Counted from the first letter of the stretch, positions 17,846 to 26,238 are shown. The stretch is DNA of 64,000 nucleotides from Micromonospora matsumotoense (GCF_900091525.1 NZ_FMCU01000009.1:233520-297519); one strand, 5' to 3'. The notes: generated from the sequence alone by a model not told the origin. Translations and numbers: made by a program.

Positions 17846-20746
17846 TCAGCGCGCGTCCACCTCGTCGATCTTCTCGGCGCCGAACGCCTCGCGGAGCAAC
17901 TGCACCGCCTGCTCCTCGCTCGACTGCCGGGCGGTCCGCTCGTCGATCACCTCGTCCAGCGGTTCGTCACCCGGGTCGAACCCCTCGTAGGCGGGAGTGG
18001 TCCGGGTCGCGCCCGACGTCCCACCAGCACGGGTCGGGCCGTCGTAGTCCGGGTCGTAGGGCGGCTCGCCGGCCCACTCCGCGTCCGCGGTCTTGCGCCC
18101 CGCCGGCGCGGGCCGGGGCCCCTTACCCGCCGCAGCTGCCCGCGCCGCCGCGATGGCGCTGCTCACCGGCGCGCCACCGGTCCCGGCCGTCGGCGGCGGC
18201 GACGTCGTCGCCGGACCAGCCGGCCTGGGTACGGCGGGCGCAGCAGGCACCGCCGGGGCGGCTGCCGTCACGGTCGCCGTCGCACCACCCGGGCGGGCGG
18301 GTTCGGGCCACTCGTCGGAAGCGGTAGCGACGTTGGCGGCTCCGCCGGGGCGGGCCGGTTCGGGCCAGCCCTCGTCGTCGTCCCCACCGACCGCACTGGC
18401 CGGGGTGGCCGGGGCGTCATCCGGCGCCCTGCCCACCTGGGCTGGGGGTCCTCCCGATGGGCGCACCGCACCGCCGCCAGCCGGGCCACCCTGGGCGGTC
18501 GCACCGGCCGAGCCGGCGAAGCCGGCGATGGAGCCCGTCGGGGCGGTGGAGCCCGCAGAACCGGCCGGGGCGGTGGAGTCTGCGGAGCCGGTCGGGGCGG
18601 TGGGGGCGGTCGGGGTACCGCCGGGCGAGCCGGCTGGACGAGCCGGGCCGGAGCCGGCGGGAGTTGGTGAGTTGACCGTGGCCGCACCACCGTTCGGGCC
18701 CCCACCACCGTTCGAGCCCGCTGGATGGCTGCTCGGACCCACCGGACCGCTCGGGCCGGGGCCGCTCAGTCCCGGGCCGCTCGCGCCCGGACCACCGCTC
18801 GCGCCCGGACCACTGCTCGGACCGGCCGGACCACCGGTGGCGGGCTCGGCCGGCGCAGTGGGTGGGGCGGGAGCCGGTCGGGCCGGGCGGGAAGGGGCGA
18901 CGGGTGACGCGCCACCCCGCTCGCCGGCCACCTCGCAGCGGATCTGCCAACGACCGCCGAACTCCTCGTACAGCGCCTCCAGGAGCAGATCCGGCTCGGC
19001 GGACAGGGCCTGGGCATGGAACGGGTAGCGGAACGTGAGCAGGAGGGACTGTCCGTCCACCTCCCGGACGGTGGCCTCCCTCGCCCAGGCTGCCACCTTC
19101 TTGCTCTTCCGGCCGACCTTGCCGACGACGTCCGGCCACACCCGGCGCACCGCGACCGCGTCCAGGGCACCGGGTGCCGCGGCACCGGGTCGGGGCGGCT
19201 CGGGGGTGGCCGGGTCGGGCATCACCGCCGCGGGCGGCACCCGCCGGGCCACCGGGTCCGGGCCGTCCACGCCTGGGCCACCGGCCGTCGGGGCGGAGCC
19301 GTTCCGGGCAGAACCACCGGCCGTCGGGGCGGAGCCGTCCCGGGGCGGGCCGGCAGGGATGGGTGGGGCAGGTGGGGTGGAACCGGTGGGCCGGGAAAGG
19401 GCCGCCGCGGCAGCGGCGCGGGCGGCAGCCGCCCCGGACAGGGCATCGACAGCCGCCGGCGGGCCGGCGGTCTGCGGGTCGGGCGCGGCGGCAGCCGCGG
19501 CCGGGGCGGGAGGCTCCTGGCGTACCGCAGGAGTGTGGGTGGGGGGTGCGGAGCCGGCGGCGGCCGGCGGCAGTTCCCCGCCGCCCAGGGTGAGCCGGCG
19601 CTCCATCCGTTCCAGGCGCTGGAGCAGGGCGCCGGTGGCGTCGTCGACCCCGGGGAGCAGCATCCGGGCGCAGATCAGCTCCAGCAGCAGTCGGGGCGCG
19701 GTGGTGCCGCGCATGTCGACCAGGCCGTTGTGCACGATGTCGGCGCAGCGGGACAGGGTGGCCGGGCCGAGCCGCTGGGCCTGGGCGGCCATCCGCTCGA
19801 TCTGGTCGGCCGGGCCGTCGATCAGGCCCTTGCCGGCGGCATCCGGCACCTGTTGGAGCACGATCAGGTCGCGCAGCCGTTCGAGCAGGTCGGAGGCGAA
19901 CCGGCGCGAGTCGTGCCCGGCCTCGGCCACCCGGTCGACGGTGGCGTACGCCGCCGCGCCGTCCCCGGCGGCCAGCGCGTCGCACATCTCGTCGATCAGT
20001 GCGGCATCGGTGACGCCGAGCAGCGCGGCGGCCCGGGGATAGGTGACCCCCTCCGGGCCGGCGCCCGCGATGAGCTGGTCGAGCACGGAGAGGCTGTCCC
20101 GGGCGCTGCCGCCACCGGCGCGCACCACCAGCGGGAAGACCGCCGGATCGACCTTGACGCCCTCAGCCTGGGTGAGCTGCTCCAGGTACGGCCGGAGCAG
20201 CTTCGGCGGAATCAGCCGGAACGGGTAGTGGTGGGTCCGCGACTTGATCGTGCCGAGGACCTTCTCCGGCTCGGTCGTGGCGAAGATGAACTTGACGTAC
20301 TCCGGGGGCTCCTCGACCAGCTTGAGCAGGGCGTTGAAGCCGGCCGACGAGACCATGTGCGCCTCGTCGATGACATAGATCTTGAAGCGGCTCTGGGCCG
20401 GCGCGAAGAACGCCTTCTCGCGCAGCTCTCGGGCATCGTCGACACCACCGTGGCTGGCCGCGTCGATCTCGATGACGTCGATCGAGCCGGAGCCGTCGAC
20501 GGCCAGCGACCGGCAGGAGGCGCACTGCCCGCACGGCTCCGGGGTGGGGCCGTGCTCGCAGTTGAGCGAGCGGGCCAGGATCCGGGCGCTGGAGGTCTTG
20601 CCGCAGCCCCGTGGACCGGAGAACAGGTAGGCGTGGTTGAGCCGCCCGCTGCGCAGCGCCTGCGACAACGGCTCGGTGACGTGCTCCTGGCCGATGATCT
20701 CGGCAAAGGTGCGCGGCCGGTACTTGCGGTAGAGCGCCAGCGTCAC
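17846..20746 (-). CDS. dnaX: DNA polymerase III subunit gamma/tau
   Basis: The clamp-loader ATPase of the replicative polymerase. The 966-residue product has Walker A GPRGCGKTSSAR, the zinc site C-EHGPTPEPCGQCASC, Walker B VIDEAHMVS and the arginine/sensor region in the first 370 residues. After this comes a very long Pro/Ala/Gly/Ser-rich linker (roughly residues 400-560 and 640-900) broken by a folded tau-like domain near AVRRVWPDVVGKVGRKSKKVAAW. GTG 20746 is supported by GAGGAGG about eight bases upstream and starts the conserved TLALYRKYRPRTF. No ribosomal slippery site was looked for successfully, so a separate gamma form cannot be claimed. Confidence 0.96.
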   Translation of the reverse strand: MTLALYRKYRPRTFAEIIGQEHVTEPLSQALRSGRLNHAYLFSGPRGCGKTSSARILARSLNCEHGPTPEPCGQCASCRSLAVDGSGSIDVIEIDAASHGGVDDARELREKAFFAPAQSRFKIYVIDEAHMVSSAGFNALLKLVEEPPEYVKFIFATTEPEKVLGTIKSRTHHYPFRLIPPKLLRPYLEQLTQAEGVKVDPAVFPLVVRAGGGSARDSLSVLDQLIAGAGPEGVTYPRAAALLGVTDAALIDEMCDALAAGDGAAAYATVDRVAEAGHDSRRFASDLLERLRDLIVLQQVPDAAGKGLIDGPADQIERMAAQAQRLGPATLSRCADIVHNGLVDMRGTTAPRLLLELICARMLLPGVDDATGALLQRLERMERRLTLGGGELPPAAAGSAPPTHTPAVRQEPPAPAAAAAAPDPQTAGPPAAVDALSGAAAARAAAAAALSRPTGSTPPAPPIPAGPPRDGSAPTAGGSARNGSAPTAGGPGVDGPDPVARRVPPAAVMPDPATPEPPRPGAAAPGALDAVAVRRVWPDVVGKVGRKSKKVAAWAREATVREVDGQSLLLTFRYPFHAQALSAEPDLLLEALYEEFGGRWQIRCEVAGERGGASPVAPSRPARPAPAPPTAPAEPATGGPAGPSSGPGASGGPGASGPGLSGPGPSGPVGPSSHPAGSNGGGGPNGGAATVNSPTPAGSGPARPAGSPGGTPTAPTAPTGSADSTAPAGSAGSTAPTGSIAGFAGSAGATAQGGPAGGGAVRPSGGPPAQVGRAPDDAPATPASAVGGDDDEGWPEPARPGGAANVATASDEWPEPARPGGATATVTAAAPAVPAAPAVPRPAGPATTSPPPTAGTGGAPVSSAIAAARAAAAGKGPRPAPAGRKTADAEWAGEPPYDPDYDGPTRAGGTSGATRTTPAYEGFDPGDEPLDEVIDERTARQSSEEQAVQLLREAFGAEKIDEVDAR

Positions 20747-20851
20747 TCGCCCCGCCTCCTCTCGACCGAGCCATTCTGCGCCGGTCGGGCGCGGGTGACC
20801 ACCCACCACCCCGTGACCCGACCCGCAGGTACGGTACCGGTGGGCGGAGAC

Positions 20852-20942
20852 AAAAAGGCCTCCCGTGCACCCGGCAGAGCTCGCTTATCCTTGCTGCCTT
20901 CCGGCCCTGGGGAGGTTCACGAGATACCGCCGCACGGGAGGT
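20852..20942 (-). ncRNA. ffs: Signal recognition particle RNA, small bacterial type
   Basis: The minus strand holds the SRP domain IV core (GGCCGGAAGGCAGCAA region, complementary to about 20896-20912). The ends CCTCCCGTGC and GCACGGGAGG pair (20932-20941 with 20859-20868), and a TTTTT tract follows at 20852-20856. The RNA joins Ffh to form the particle that targets membrane proteins. Its place just upstream of dnaX is common in actinobacteria. The exact 5' end is uncertain by a few bases. Confidence 0.92.
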
Positions 20943-21025
20943 AACGCCCACCCTACCCGACCCCCGGTGGATCTTCAGGGGGTGGTGGGGTGGCCCGGCG
21001 GGCGGGGACCTGTATCCTGGCTCGC

Positions 21026-21110
21026 GGAGGATTCGCCTAGAGGCCTAGGGCGCACGCTTGGAAAGCGTGTTGGGATAAAACCCTCACGAGTTCGAATCTC
21101 GTATCCTCCG
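21026..21110 (+). tRNA. tRNA-Ser (anticodon GGA)
   Basis: Acceptor arms GGAGGAT (21026-21032) and ATCCTCC (21103-21109) pair. The anticodon loop reads TTGGAAA, and there is a long variable arm as required for serine tRNA. The T arm contains GTTCGAATC. CCA is not encoded. The 3' half has been used as an integration site: a second, displaced copy of it lies at 23870-23922. Confidence 0.97.
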
Positions 21111-21132
21111 CTCACACGAGCAGCACGAACGT

Positions 21133-21161
21133 CAGGGCCGGCCCCACAGGGACCGGCCCTG
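21133..21161 (+). terminator. Hairpin after tRNA-Ser (element-borne copy)
   Basis: A 12-bp stem with one mismatch (21133-21144 with 21150-21161) directly follows the tRNA gene. A related hairpin follows the displaced tRNA end at 23947-23977, which shows that the duplication includes tRNA 3' end and terminator. Confidence 0.75.
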
Positions 21162-21186
21162 AATCGTCTCTACGGTCGCTCTCGTC

Positions 21187-21483
21187 TCACTTGCCCTGTT
21201 CCGGCTGCTCGGGCGGCGGCCTGGTGGCCCTCTCCCCCGGCCCGGTCGGCGGGTCGCCCCAGAGCAGCCCGCCGAGCTGCTGCGCGATGTCCCGGCGTAC
21301 CTGATCGGTCAGGTGCTGGTAGCGGACCGCCATCGCCGAGTTCGACCAGCCCATGATGCCCATCACGGCGCGGCCGGAGACGCCCAGGACCAGGAGCGCG
21401 GTAGCGGCGGTGTGCCGGGCGTCGTGCAGCTGGCCGTCCCGCGCTGAACTGCGAGGCTGCAAGGTGGCCGGAGCGTGGCACAC
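21187..21483 (-). pseudogene. Tyrosine recombinase (integrase) C-terminal fragment
   Basis: The 98-codon open frame carries the end of a phage-type integrase catalytic domain: LHDARHTAATALLVLGVS (with the second arginine of the R-H-R set), then IMGWSNSAMAVRYQH, where the tyrosine nucleophile would be in the VRYQH segment. The normal family reads GH where this has GW. The N-terminal two thirds (arm-binding and core-binding domains, first catalytic arginine) are missing, so it cannot be active alone. It sits 77 bases from the tRNA-Ser gene, the normal place for the integrase of a tRNA-targeting element. Confidence 0.8.
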
Positions 21484-21739
21484 GCGCTCTGTTCGGGATT
21501 ACCTTGCACCTTCGGTGGATCTTGTTGTAGGTCGGCCGTTCGGAGCTAGACGAGTTCCTGTTGGCCCGCGCGTTGGCGCATGACTCGCCGCCGCCGTTGT
21601 TCCGGCCGGCAACATCATCTTCTTCGGCTCGATCGACGTCGACATCGAGGGCGAGTTGGCCCAGCTCGGCCCGACCGGAAACCGACCGCTGCGGGTACGC
21701 GACACCTTGTTCTGAACGGCCGAACGGCTTTCAGTGCGC

Positions 21740-21944
21740 ACCGGTCAGCCCGGCCAACCCCCTCGCGCTCGGCATTGTTCAACGTGCCCTGGGGCTGCTC
21801 GTTCTGGCGTCGGTCGGCCTGCACCCAGTTGTGAGGGGTGTGGGGGGCTGACCCCCAGGTCTCGTGCGACCTGAGCGACCGGCTTGTCGGCCTCGACCAC
21901 GATGCGCACCACACCGGCGCGGAACTTCGGATCGAACCGGCGTC
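21740..21944 (-). pseudogene. IS3-family OrfA transposase fragment, frameshifted
   Basis: On the minus strand the translation RRFDPKFRAGVVRIVVEADKPVAQVARDLGV matches the helix-turn-helix start of IS3-type OrfA proteins. The frame is lost in a C-rich tract near 21842-21856 and continues in another frame as HNWVQADRRQNEQ. No OrfB and no terminal inverted repeats were seen, so only a remnant of an insertion sequence remains inside the decayed element. Between this fragment and the integrase piece (21484-21739) the sequence shows scraps of open frame, including GNIIFFGSIDVDIEGELAQL on the plus strand, that I cannot assign. Confidence 0.65.
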
Positions 21945-22063
21945 TGGTATTTCCCCGACCTGATCATCCCTCTTGGTTCAGTCTCCACGGTACGAGGAGA
22001 AGTACCGGGGCGGCCCCTGCTCCCTGGGGTGCGCACGACGGCCGACGTCTCGTCGTCGGGTTG

Positions 22064-22960
22064 TCAGGCGTGGGAGTAGGCGCCTGTGTTGAGGTCGTCC
22101 AGGAGGGTGGGGCCGGTGGGTGTCCAGCCGAGGATTTCCTGGGTGCGAGTACTGGAGGCGGGGATGTCCAGGCCGAAGAATCCGCCCATCCAGCCGAAGT
22201 GAGCTGGTGCGTTCTCGGCCGAGATGGAGGCGACGGGCAGGTCGAGCGCGTGGCCGATCGCCTCGGCGATCTGGCGTGTCGGGACTCCTTCCTCGGCGAT
22301 CGCGTGCAGGAGCGAGCCCGCGGGTGCTTTCTCCAGTCCGAGGTGGACGAGGCGGGCGGCATCGGAGCGATGCACCGCGGGCCACCGGTTCGTACCGTCG
22401 CCGATGTAGCAGGCAACGCCCTTCTCCCGCGCGATACCGACGAGTGTGGTCATGAGGCCGTTGTCGCCCGCGCCGTGCGTGGTGGGGGCGAACCGCACCC
22501 CGACCACGTGCACGCCTCGGGCGAGGTAGTCCAGTGCGAGGTTCTCGCCGCCGCCGCGAGGGGTGTCGGGGCCGTGGAACGGGGAGGCATCGTCTTCGGT
22601 GGCGGGACGACCACCGCCGACCGGGATGATGCCCGAGGCGAACAGGAACGGCCGACCCGAACCTTCGAGGGTGTCCCCGATTGCCTCGATCGCGGCTCGC
22701 TCGGCCTTGTTCGAGACGGCGGGGTTGTCGAAGTCGTGCTTGTTGGCGAGATGAATCACGGCCTCCGCGTCCGCGGCGCCCGCGCGGATGCCGTCGAGGT
22801 CGTCGAGGTCGCCGCGCCGGACCGTGACGCCCTTGGCTTCCAGAGCGGCGGCGGAGGTGTCGGAGCGGGCGAGGCCGACGACGTCGTGACCGGCCGCGAG
22901 CAGCTCGTCGACGGTGGCGGAGCCGATCCAGCCGGATGCCCCGGTGACGAAAACGCGCAT
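22064..22960 (-). CDS. NAD(P)-dependent epimerase/dehydratase, extended SDR family
   Basis: The 298-residue product has the Rossmann motif VTGASGWIGSATVDELLAAGHDVVGLARS at the N-terminus, RRGDLDDLDGIRAGAADAEAVIHLA, and the C-terminal half of SDRs acting on small carbonyl compounds. The usual active-site YxxxK is not obvious: the matching region reads PRGGGENLALDYLARG, so the catalytic set may be altered. AAGGAG (22969-22974) lies eight bases before the ATG. It is divergent from a TetR gene, and the 105 bases between the starts hold two operator copies, so it is almost surely the TetR target. It lies inside the tRNA-Ser element. Confidence 0.9.
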   Translation of the reverse strand: MRVFVTGASGWIGSATVDELLAAGHDVVGLARSDTSAAALEAKGVTVRRGDLDDLDGIRAGAADAEAVIHLANKHDFDNPAVSNKAERAAIEAIGDTLEGSGRPFLFASGIIPVGGGRPATEDDASPFHGPDTPRGGGENLALDYLARGVHVVGVRFAPTTHGAGDNGLMTTLVGIAREKGVACYIGDGTNRWPAVHRSDAARLVHLGLEKAPAGSLLHAIAEEGVPTRQIAEAIGHALDLPVASISAENAPAHFGWMGGFFGLDIPASSTRTQEILGWTPTGPTLLDDLNTGAYSHA

Positions 22961-23000
22961 GGATGGATCTCCTTCTTGATGCCGGCAACCAACACCCCGA

Positions 23001-23052
23001 TGATGTCAGCCGCTGTCATCAGCCTAACGCATGATGTCAGCCGCTGTCATCA
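23001..23052. promoter_or_regulatory. Duplicated TetR operator between the SDR and tetR genes
   Basis: A 21-base imperfect palindrome built on TGATGTCAGC and GCTGTCATCA occurs twice, at 23001-23021 and 23032-23052, identical and 31 bp (three DNA turns) apart. The second copy ends one base before the -10 box TAGGAT (23054-23059) of tetR; the first lies upstream of the SDR ribosome binding site. This fits a TetR dimer pair repressing both divergent genes. Confidence 0.85.
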
Positions 23053-23065
23053 GTAGGATCTCGCT

Positions 23066-23629
23066 ATGGCGCGATGGGATCCAGGTGCGAGGCAGCGCCT
23101 ACAGATGGCGGCACTGGAGCTCTATGTCCGACAAGGCTTCGAGAAGACGACCGTCGAAGAGATCGCCCAGAGCGTCGGCCTGACCGAGCGCACGTTCTTC
23201 CGTCACTTCGCCGACAAGCGCGAGGTGCTGTTCGACGGACAGGACATGCTGCAACAGGCATTCCTGGACGGCGTGCGCGCGGCCCCGCCGTCCGCGTCGC
23301 CACTGGAGATGGTCACCGCAGCCCTGGCCGTCTCGGCGGAGTCCTTCACCGACGAACGACGGCCCTGGTCACGTCAGCGCCACGCGGTCATCACGGCGAA
23401 CCCCGGCCTACTGGAACGCGAGCTGCTGAAGAGGGCATCGCTCGCGGCGGTGATAGCCGGCGCGTTGCGTGCGCGCGGCGTCGCCGAGCGAGCGGCCGTC
23501 CTCGCGGCGGAAACCGGCGTGACGGTTTTCAACGTGGCCTTCTCCGAGTGGATCGCCGAGGACGAACAGAGGTCACTAGCCGAGGTCGAGCGTAAGGTGC
23601 TGGAAGAACTGAAGGCACTGGCAGCTTGA
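23066..23629 (+). CDS. TetR family transcriptional regulator
   Basis: The 187-residue product has the TetR DNA-binding head (AALELYVRQGFEKTTVEEIAQSVGLTERTFFRHFADKREVLF, about residues 13-53) and a helical ligand-binding tail. TAGGAT ends seven bases before the ATG and there is no ribosome binding site, so the mRNA is likely leaderless. It probably represses itself and the divergent SDR gene through the paired operators in the gap. The ligand is unknown; it may be a toxic carbonyl compound or small antibiotic detoxified by the SDR protein. Confidence 0.93.
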   Translation: MARWDPGARQRLQMAALELYVRQGFEKTTVEEIAQSVGLTERTFFRHFADKREVLFDGQDMLQQAFLDGVRAAPPSASPLEMVTAALAVSAESFTDERRPWSRQRHAVITANPGLLERELLKRASLAAVIAGALRARGVAERAAVLAAETGVTVFNVAFSEWIAEDEQRSLAEVERKVLEELKALAA

Positions 23630-23869
23630 CATTCTTCGCCGTCGAAGCCCCGATGGCCGGCGACGACGCGCAGGATTAGTCGTACAGCGCAAGATCATGT
23701 GCAACCTAAGGGCAGGGGCGAAGCAAGCAGCCTCCCGGCCCGCGTCAGATACGGCCGTATCAGTTGTCGCCTCGTTCGGCCATGTTCAAGGTCATCCGCT
23801 CAGCTCCTTTGCCGCGCCTACGCTGCTGATCCGCACTGTGGCAGTACGCGATGAACCCGAGGCGACAGA

Positions 23870-23922
23870 CTTGGAAAGCGTGTGGGGATGACACTCGCAC
23901 GAGTTCGAATCTCGTATCCTCC
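23870..23922 (+). repeat. Displaced 3' part of tRNA-Ser(GGA), att-like repeat
   Basis: Bases 23870-23883 repeat the anticodon arm of the tRNA-Ser gene, and 23898-23922 repeat the T arm and acceptor (21085-21109). Between these blocks the variable arm differs (TGGGGATGACACTCG-like against the intact copy). No 5' half or acceptor partner exists here, so it is not a functional tRNA. It marks the right end of the integrated element. Confidence 0.9.
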
Positions 23923-23946
23923 GTGCTCTTGATCAGCAACAACGTC

Positions 23947-23977
23947 GAGGGTCGGCCCCGGTCGGGAGCCGGCCCTC
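23947..23977 (+). terminator. Hairpin after the displaced tRNA end (original chromosomal copy)
   Basis: An inverted repeat GAGGGTCGGCCCC / GGAGCCGGCCCTC with a short loop, similar in place and sequence to the hairpin at 21133-21161. It is probably the original terminator of the tRNA-Ser gene before insertion. Confidence 0.7.
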
Positions 23978-24103
23978 CGTCGTCTCTGCGGACACCCCGG
24001 CCGAGGTCGCACCGCGCTATGCCCACGGCAGAACGGTCACCCCGGCCCCCGCACCGCCCCCTAGGGTTTCCGCAACAGCGGCCGGTCGGGTGGGGAGGCA
24101 GCG

Positions 24104-24799
24104 ATGCGGGTCGTCTTCGTGCACGGGGCGTGCGTACGCGATGGGGCGTGGTGGTGGTCCCGGGTCAACTCGCTGCTCGCGGCCGGCGGGACGGCGAGCG
24201 TCGCGGTACGGCTACCGAGCTGCGGCGAACTACCGGACGCGCGCCGGCCGGCGGGGCTGGACGACGACGTCGAGGAGACCCGTCGGGTGTTGCGCGACGC
24301 CGGGCCGGCGATCCTCGTCGGCCACTCCTACGGCGGGGTGGTCGCCACTGCGGCGGCCGACGCCGGGGACGTCCGGCACCTCGTCTACGTCAGCTCGTTC
24401 CTGCCCGACGTGGGTGAGTCCCTGGCCGATCTCGGGCCCGCCGGACCCGCGCCCCACCTGGAGTTCTCCCCCGACGGCACGTTCGCGGCCCGGTCCGAGC
24501 TGGCCGCCCCGCTGTTCCTGCACGACTGTGACCCGGCGGCGGTGGACGGTGCGCTGGCCCGGCTGGTCCGGCAGGACGCCGCCGTGCTCACCACCCCGGT
24601 CCGCTACGCGGGCTGGCGGTCGACCCCGTCGACGGCGGTGGTCTGCGCCGGGGACCGGGCCACCCCGCCGGAGGTGCAGCGCGCCCAGGCGACTCGGGCG
24701 GGACGGACGGTGGAGCTGGCCACCGGGCACCATCCGATGCTCTCCCACCCGGATCTGCTCGCCGCGCTGCTGCGGAAGATCGCCGCCGAGCGCGACTGA
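24104..24799 (+). CDS. Alpha/beta hydrolase
   Basis: The 231-residue product has the oxyanion-loop start VVFVHGACVRDGAWWW, the nucleophile elbow GHSYGG (serine about residue 75), and a C-terminal histidine in LATGHHPMLSHPD. This matches the small hydrolase group related to salicylate/hydroxynitrile esterases, cytoplasmic. The acid residue is probably the aspartate in VVCAGDRATPP. The ATG follows GGGGAGG. The natural substrate cannot be told. It is the first chromosomal gene to the right of the tRNA-Ser element. Confidence 0.9.
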   Translation: MRVVFVHGACVRDGAWWWSRVNSLLAAGGTASVAVRLPSCGELPDARRPAGLDDDVEETRRVLRDAGPAILVGHSYGGVVATAAADAGDVRHLVYVSSFLPDVGESLADLGPAGPAPHLEFSPDGTFAARSELAAPLFLHDCDPAAVDGALARLVRQDAAVLTTPVRYAGWRSTPSTAVVCAGDRATPPEVQRAQATRAGRTVELATGHHPMLSHPDLLAALLRKIAAERD

Positions 24800-24881
24800 C
24801 GACGTATGCACGGGACGCATACCGGTCACCGGCCGGTGGCGTTGAATAGGCCGATCCAGCGCCTGCGGACGGGAGCCACCT

Positions 24882-26217
24882 GTGCCCGAATCGTTGACGA
24901 CTACCGACTGCGCCCGGTGCGGCGGTCGCCTGGCCCGGGACAACGACACCGGCAGGTGTACGCCCTGTCATGCGGCGGAGCGGGACCGACTGGTCGCTCC
25001 GCCGAGCGTCCCGGACAGGTTCTGGGAGCACGGGCCGATTCGTCGCGCATTGGCCGAACGGCATTTCGGGCGGCTCCTCCGTGCCTGTCGCCACCATCCG
25101 TACCACGGGCGGCAACCGCTGCCCCAGACGATCGTCGCCGGCTGGCTCGGACTGACTCAGGCGCAGCTCAGCCGGGTGGAGACCGGCGCACCGGTCGTAC
25201 ATCTGGATCGGCTCGTCCATTGGGCGCGTCTCCTCCAGGTGCCCGCTGCCCAGCTCTGGTTCCGGCTTCCTCAGCCCGGGACGGAACCGGTCGCCACCGG
25301 CGACGATGCGGTGCCCGACTCCCATCTGCTGCAAGCGCTTCGGTCGGCCGACCGGCAGATCGGGGGCAGGCACCTGTACGTCGCCGTCGTGGCACACCTG
25401 GACCGTTTCTCCCCACGTGCGGTGGAGGGGGGTTCCTGGCCACGCCGAGCATTCGCCGTCGCCGCCTCGATGCACGAGATGGCGGGGTGGATGGCGCACG
25501 ACTCCGGATCACCGAGGCTGGCCGACCGCCACTTCCGGGACGCGATGGGACTGGCCGAACGCAGCGGCGAGACCGGCCTCGCCGGTCAGATCCGGGGAAG
25601 CCTGAGTCATCTGGCCAGTCATCAGGGCGAGGCGGTCGCCGCGATCTCCCACGCGGTCGGCGGGCTGAACGTCCTCGCCGACGATCGCACCGACGGCCCG
25701 ACCCGGGCCCGGTTGTTCGCGCTCCACGCGCGGGTTGGCGCTGGCCGGCAAGGCCGACGAGTGCCACGCTGCGCTTCAGCGGGCCGAGCGGGCGTTGACC
25801 GCACCCCACGCTTCGCGGGCGGAGTGGTTCAGCCCGTTCGACGCCAACTCGCTGCAGGTCGACGTGGCCCGCTGTCTGCTCCAACTCGGCGATCTGACAG
25901 CAGCGGTCGATGTGCTTGACGGCATCATTGACGAACAACCTGTCGGACGGGTGCGTAGTCAGGCGCTCGCCCGGCTGCTGCTCGCCGCCGCGATGATCGG
26001 CCAGGGGCGGGCCGACGAAGCCTGCCCGGTGGTGCACCAGGCGATGGAGCAGAGCACCGGGCTCGGGTCGGCCGTGGTCGTCGGTCACCTTCGGCAGGTC
26101 GCTCTGCTGTTGCGTTCGCACGTCCGTCATTGCGCGGAGGTGCCGCCGCTGCTGGGCCGGCTTCAGCACACATTCCGGGAGAGAAACTGGGTGGCTGCCC
26201 CGCTGCCGAACGCCTGA
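24882..26217 (+). pseudogene. Zinc-ribbon/HTH regulator with TPR-like C-terminus, frameshifted
   Basis: The gene starts at GTG 24882 behind GGGAG. The first part encodes a zinc-ribbon-like CARCGGRL...CTPC, then an HTH segment (IVAGWLGLTQAQLSRVETGAP) and helical repeats. Near 25731-25735 the sequence CGCGGGTTGGCG breaks the frame: removing one G joins RLFALHAR to LALAGKADECHAALQRAERAL, and the second frame runs on to 26217 with clear TPR-like helices. So the intact protein would be about 445 residues, of the XRE-TPR regulator type common in actinomycetes. It is either a true pseudogene or a single-base sequencing error in a G run. Confidence 0.85.
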
Positions 26218-26238
26218 CTCCGGCCCACAATGGCTGTC

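Larger units (their letters stand above)
21057..23922. mobile_element. Decayed integrative element inserted in tRNA-Ser(GGA)
   Basis: A stretch of about 2.8 kb lies between the intact tRNA-Ser and a displaced copy of its 3' part. It starts with the C-terminal piece of a tyrosine integrase, then a fragment of an IS3-type transposase, then an intact dehydratase gene and TetR gene. The two ends share CTTGGAAAGCGTGT (14 identical bases from the anticodon arm) and 26 identical bases of the T arm and acceptor. Each copy is followed by a similar GC-rich hairpin. This is what integration at a tRNA gene, with the element restoring the tRNA end, would leave. The element has lost replication and transfer genes and its integrase core, so it should be immobile. 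Confidence 0.8.
23630..24103. other. Gap with displaced tRNA end and terminator
   Basis: No gene seen in these 474 bases. From 23630 to 23869 there is element debris without a recognisable frame. The displaced tRNA-Ser 3' part (23870-23922) and its hairpin (23947-23977) follow, then the promoter of the hydrolase gene, with TAGGGT at 24062-24067 as a possible -10 box. Confidence 0.6.

Noticed and set aside
21561..21851. Frames between the integrase fragment and the SDR gene
   Set aside because: They cross a broken transposase fragment and show no consistent coding signal; the piece GNIIFFGSIDVDIEGELAQL may be a gene scrap but has no start and no recognised family.
23697..24026. Short frames in the debris right of tetR (for example 23697-23891 plus and 23760-24026 minus)
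   Set aside because: They run through the displaced tRNA end and hairpin and have no domain or ribosome binding site.
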